DNA of 64,000 nucleotides from Paenibacillus luteus (GTDB lineage Bacteria > Bacillota > Bacilli > Paenibacillales > Paenibacillaceae). Both the position numbers and the translations under genes were made by a program. Location of the stretch: NCBI RefSeq assembly GCF_006542765.1, contig NZ_SKCD01000044.1, forward strand, positions 62,001-126,000, in the 5' to 3' direction. The notes beneath the pieces are model-generated. The model made no database searches, was not told where the DNA came from, and was given only the letters and a program-made list of their open reading frames with translations. Below are positions 60,607 to 64,000 of the stretch, in pieces; the stretch's first letter is position 1, and every line of letters starts with the position of its first letter.

Positions 60607-61521
60607 ATGAAAACTAGAGTGCTGACTAAATATGAGAATAATCCGATTATGTCACCTGAACAAATGCCGCAAGAGGTGTTGTACACGTTTAATCCGGGGG
60701 CAATCAAATTTAAAAATGAATACATCATGATGATGGACGTCACGACTTTGGATGACATTCATCGCATTTGGATTGCCAGAAGCCATGATGGGTATAAATT
60801 CACTCCAGACCCAGAGCCAGTCAATTGGCCTGCACCTGATCCGGACCATCCAGAGACCTGCACGTATGATCCGCGGATTACACAAATAAGCGAGAATGAA
60901 TTTATTATCTTATACGCCAGTGACTTATCGCAAAACGATGTGAGAATCGGCATATTGCGTACTTCTGATTTTGTCCATTTCGAACGTGTTTGTACGGGAA
61001 GCGAGCTTGGCAATCGGAACGGCGTGTTATTCCCTGAGAAGCGGGATAATCTTTATGTACGTTTCGATCGCCCATTCGGTAATGAATTGAACCCCTCCTA
61101 TATGTGGGTTAGTTATTCTCCTGATCTTGTATTTTGGGGAAAAAGCAAACCTCTTTCTTATGAAGGCAAGCCATTCCGGGATGGTTACAAGATGGGAGCA
61201 GGCGCTGTTCCAATCAAGACCGATAAGGGCTGGCTTGAGATTTATCATACTGTATCGCAGACTTGTAATGGATTTATTTACCGGCTCAAAGCTTGTTTGC
61301 TCGATCTAGAAGATCCTTCCCGCGTCATTGGTTACACAAGGGACTATATATTATGGCCAGAACATGACTACGAAATGAAGGGTAGAGTGGCGAACGTCGT
61401 ATTTACTTGTAATGCGATCGTTGAGGAAGATGGTACGGTCAAGATTTACTACGGCGCGGCAGATACAAATATTGGCCTCGCAGAGGGGCGTCTGGATGAC
61501 ATTATCTCAGCCTGCGTTTAA
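60607..61521 (+). CDS. GH130-family glycoside phosphorylase/hydrolase
   Basis: A 304-aa five-bladed beta-propeller enzyme of GH130. The repeated blade starts are seen: NNPIMSPE, TFNPGAIKFKNEYIMMMDV (core), TYDPRITQISENEFIILY, DGYKMGAGAVPIKTDKGWL and NAIVEEDGTVKIYYGAAD. Members split beta-mannosides, using phosphate or water; which of the two applies is not decidable by eye. The ATG at 60607 has AAGGGG eight bases upstream and is preferred to 60601. It has no signal peptide. The next gene overlaps it by 26 bases. Confidence 0.88.
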   Translation: MKTRVLTKYENNPIMSPEQMPQEVLYTFNPGAIKFKNEYIMMMDVTTLDDIHRIWIARSHDGYKFTPDPEPVNWPAPDPDHPETCTYDPRITQISENEFIILYASDLSQNDVRIGILRTSDFVHFERVCTGSELGNRNGVLFPEKRDNLYVRFDRPFGNELNPSYMWVSYSPDLVFWGKSKPLSYEGKPFRDGYKMGAGAVPIKTDKGWLEIYHTVSQTCNGFIYRLKACLLDLEDPSRVIGYTRDYILWPEHDYEMKGRVANVVFTCNAIVEEDGTVKIYYGAADTNIGLAEGRLDDIISACV

Positions 61522-62278
61522 ATGGGAGTCACAATTGCATCCCTATATAGCCACCGCTGATCATCCAACAGGAGCCATCATCATTTGCCCAGGCGGAGCT
61601 TATGGGGGATTAGCAGAATATGAGGGTGAGCCCATAGCTCTTTGGCTGAACACATTAGGCATTTCTGCCTTTGTTCTAAAATACCGCGTATCACCACATA
61701 AGCATCCGGCTGCGTTGTATGATGTGCAGCAAGCAATCCGGCTTGTTCGCGAACAAGCCGGGAGTTGGAATATAGATCCTAATCGTGTAGGCGTTCTCGG
61801 TTTCTCGGCAGGCGGACATCTAGCTTCAATGGCAGCTACTCAGTTTGATAGGCGAATACCTGGCGATGACGAGGCTGTAAGACAGACAAGTTGTCGTCCG
61901 GATTTGATTATTGCTTGTTATCCTGTAATCAGTTTTGGCCAATACCGTAACGATCCTTCGATGATCAATCTGCTCGGTGCTTGCCCGGAGGAAGCGTTGA
62001 AGAGGCAATTATCCTCTGAATTGCAGGTCACAAGCCAGACCCCGCCAGCCTTTCTATGGCATACGGCTGACGACCAGGCTGTTCCCGTAGAGAACAGCTT
62101 GTTGTTTGCGCTCGCGCTCAGTAAACATAAGATTCCCTTTGATTTGCACATTTACGAGAGTGGCCCGCACGGAATGGGATTAGCGACTGAGAATGACCAT
62201 GTTGGCGCATGGAAATCTTCATGTGTAGAGTGGTTGAGAATTAGGAAATTCATTCCAGCACCACAATCGAAATCATAA
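61496..62278 (+). CDS. Alpha/beta hydrolase, acetyl-esterase-like
   Basis: A 260-aa serine esterase of the acetyl-xylan-esterase/BD-FAE-like group. ICPGGAYGGLAEYEGEP is the oxyanion loop (HGGG-type variant), GVLGFSAGGHLASMAA holds the nucleophile Ser, HTADDQAVPVENS the Asp, and ESGPHGMGLA the His. It begins inside the end of the GH130 gene with AGAGGGG seven bases before the ATG, which indicates coupling. Cytoplasmic. It would remove acetyl groups from imported oligosaccharides. Confidence 0.85.
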   Translation: MTLSQPAFKWESQLHPYIATADHPTGAIIICPGGAYGGLAEYEGEPIALWLNTLGISAFVLKYRVSPHKHPAALYDVQQAIRLVREQAGSWNIDPNRVGVLGFSAGGHLASMAATQFDRRIPGDDEAVRQTSCRPDLIIACYPVISFGQYRNDPSMINLLGACPEEALKRQLSSELQVTSQTPPAFLWHTADDQAVPVENSLLFALALSKHKIPFDLHIYESGPHGMGLATENDHVGAWKSSCVEWLRIRKFIPAPQSKS

Positions 62279-62309
62279 TAATAGCTACCGAGTCAGGAGA
62301 CGAATTCAT

Positions 62310-64000
62310 ATGTTTAAAAGAGTGAACAAAATACCTTACGATCAGGTGTCTATTCATGATGCTTTTTGGTCCGAAAGAATGGTTAGTATGCGTGAGCATA
62401 CACTGCCGCATTTATGGGATAAATTCAGGGAAGACGGTTTTTTCCGCAACTTTGATAGAGCTTCTGGCAGCTTGAAGAGTGCCTATGAAGGGGCGATCTT
62501 CAACGATGGCATATTTTATACGATGCTGGAAGGTGCCTGCTGGATCTATAAGGAGTGTCAGTCTCCTGATGTTCTAGCTCTGATAGACGAAGTTGTTGAC
62601 AAAATTATCGCCATGCAGCAACCGGACGGTTATTTGAATTCTTATATCATAACGGTTGCTCCGGAACAGCGATGGAGCGATCTGCTATTCGGACATGAGC
62701 TTTACACGGCGGGCACTTTTTTCGAAGCGTCCGTTGCACACTTTGAAGCAACCGGCAGTAAAAAATTGTTAACAGCGGCTTGTCGGTTTGCGGATTTAAT
62801 TGATGCGACCTTTGGCGTAGATAAACGGCTTGTTTATGAAGGGCACGAAGAGATAGAGCTTGGCCTAATCAAATTATTCGAGCTTACAGGTGAACGAAGA
62901 TATAAGCAGTTGGCGGAGTTCTTTATTGAGATGAGAGGCAATCCTGAAGCTGAAGAACAAATGTATAACGGTTGGTCGGCACTTGAAGGCGTTCCTCGTG
63001 AAAGAGGAGCGCTTCCCTTCAGAGAGTACGGCATAGCCAAGTATATGCAGGCACATTTGCCTGTTAAAGAACAAGATACGATAGAAGGTCATGCGGTGAG
63101 AGCAGCCTATTTGTATGCTGCGGTAACGGATATTGCTGGAATGAATAATGACGCGGAGTATGCGGAAGCTTTGCATCGCTTGTGGTCGAATATGGTGAAT
63201 AAGAGAATGTACATTACAGGCGGTATTGGGGATAACGTCTGGCGGTGGGAAGGGTTCTCGACAGACTATAACTTGCCGAATGACGAAGCTTACTGTGAAA
63301 CTTGCGCTTCTATCGGCTTGGTGTTCTGGAGCAGCCGAATGAATTTTCTGTTTGCGGATGCGCATTATGCGGATGTATTGGAGAGGGTTCTTTATAATGC
63401 GCTTTTGGCAGGAATCTCTTTGGATGGAAAAGCATTTTTTTACACAAATCCACTTGAGAACGAAGGAACTCATCGACGCCAGCCTACATTTAGCTGCGCA
63501 TGCTGTCCGCCTAATCTGACCCGATTTATTCCCAAAATGGGGGAGTACATTTACGGACTGAAGGACAACGATTGTTATGTGAATTTGTATATCGGCAGTG
63601 AGACGAAACTAAACATGGAAGGAAATACTGTAAAACTGAAGCAGGAAACGCAATATCCTTGGAATGGTATGACAAAACTTACTATAAATCCTGATTCCCC
63701 AACTGCATTTACTTTAAAACTACGGATACCGAGCTGGTGTAATCAAGCGGAAATTCGAGTAAATGGAAATTCAATTCCTTTAATAACGAATAAGGGCTAC
63801 GCGAAAATAGATCGACAATGGCAAGAAGGAGACATCGTCGAACTCTTGCTTGAGATGAAGGTTAGACGGGTGGAATCACATCCTAATGTCGAGAGCAACC
63901 GTGAGAAAACAGCTTTGGTGCGAGGTCCGCTTGTATATTGCCTAGAGGGTGCTGACCATGGTCATGATGTAAGAGATCTGGCTTTGACTCGAAATTCTGA
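62310..64000 (+). CDS. GH127-like beta-L-arabinofuranosidase, cut by the window end
   Basis: 563 codons are visible and no stop is reached, so the C-terminus is missing (usual length ~640-660). The (alpha/alpha)6 barrel of GH127 (formerly DUF1680) is clear: WSERMVSMREHTLPHLWDK (core), MQQPDGYLNSY, DTIEGHAVRAAYLYAA, YITGGIGDNVWRWEGFS and YNLPNDEAYCETCASIG. The metal/nucleophile residues match HypBA1-type enzymes: Glu330 and Cys332 in CETCA, and Cys398/Cys399 in SCACCPPN. AGGAG precedes the ATG. It removes L-arabinofuranose from plant glycans or glycoproteins and fits the cluster's plant-polymer role. Confidence 0.88.
   Translation, partial: MFKRVNKIPYDQVSIHDAFWSERMVSMREHTLPHLWDKFREDGFFRNFDRASGSLKSAYEGAIFNDGIFYTMLEGACWIYKECQSPDVLALIDEVVDKIIAMQQPDGYLNSYIITVAPEQRWSDLLFGHELYTAGTFFEASVAHFEATGSKKLLTAACRFADLIDATFGVDKRLVYEGHEEIELGLIKLFELTGERRYKQLAEFFIEMRGNPEAEEQMYNGWSALEGVPRERGALPFREYGIAKYMQAHLPVKEQDTIEGHAVRAAYLYAAVTDIAGMNNDAEYAEALHRLWSNMVNKRMYITGGIGDNVWRWEGFSTDYNLPNDEAYCETCASIGLVFWSSRMNFLFADAHYADVLERVLYNALLAGISLDGKAFFYTNPLENEGTHRRQPTFSCACCPPNLTRFIPKMGEYIYGLKDNDCYVNLYIGSETKLNMEGNTVKLKQETQYPWNGMTKLTINPDSPTAFTLKLRIPSWCNQAEIRVNGNSIPLITNKGYAKIDRQWQEGDIVELLLEMKVRRVESHPNVESNREKTALVRGPLVYCLEGADHGHDVRDLALTRNS

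Overview
The window looks like a chromosomal piece from a Paenibacillus-type soil Bacillota. The signs are AGGAGG-type ribosome sites with frequent TTG and GTG starts, Lpl/Yes-type sugar ABC transporters with YesM/YesN-type two-component systems and no dedicated ATPase gene, an S-layer-homology (SLH) surface protein, CcpA-type cre sites and Fur-type boxes. No rRNA, tRNA, CRISPR array, transposase or phage gene was seen. All functions are read from sequence motifs; no database search was possible.

Region 1 (0-6 kb) holds a secondary-metabolism-type FAD oxidase, a small secreted protein, an OmpR-type regulator/kinase pair and an AraC regulator. Region 2 (6.1-31.6 kb) is a large glycan-use cluster. 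It runs from a PIG-L deacetylase and an altered NagB-like protein to a YesM/YesN pair, a solute-binding lipoprotein, a phosphotriesterase-like protein, two amidohydrolases (one without metal ligands), a FucI/AraA-like isomerase, an M24-fold protein without its metal site and an ASRT-like small protein. Two permeases, an unknown TIM-barrel-like protein, an intracellular glycosidase-like protein, an alpha/beta hydrolase, a secreted paralogue carrying cohesin and dockerin modules, a GH78 rhamnosidase and a broken SGNH esterase follow. A 40-base element (33/40 identical), at the same distance from the -10 box, lies before both the binding-protein gene and the secreted glycosidase gene, and is probably the local response-regulator site.

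Region 3 (31.8-46 kb) is mixed: an esterase lipoprotein, a CBM9-like protein, an iron module with two Fur-like boxes in which an AraC regulator reads in frame into a siderophore-binding lipoprotein and then a FhuF-like reductase, SDR, LysR, a PLP decarboxylase, a Crp/Fnr protein, a HAD phosphatase, an XRE regulator with peptide deformylase, AT-rich orphans and a seven-repeat RCC1 protein.

Region 4 (46-64 kb) is a second glycan cluster: neopullulanase-like GH13, a secreted beta-helix protein with cohesin and dockerin, an SLH-anchored cohesin protein, an ADP-ribosylglycohydrolase-family protein, a second YesM/YesN pair, a second binding protein with two permeases, GH130, an esterase and GH127 (cut by the window end). 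Three promoters here share a second motif; two of them keep identical spacing to a -10 box and a perfect cre site.

The most interesting possibility is a small surface-attached enzyme assembly. Two secreted enzymes each carry an adjacent cohesin and dockerin, and a third protein could anchor them to the wall through cohesin plus three SLH repeats. The other highlight is the set of enzymes and binding-site-less homologues between 13.4 and 19.2 kb, which suggests an uncharacterised sugar-acid or lactone pathway.
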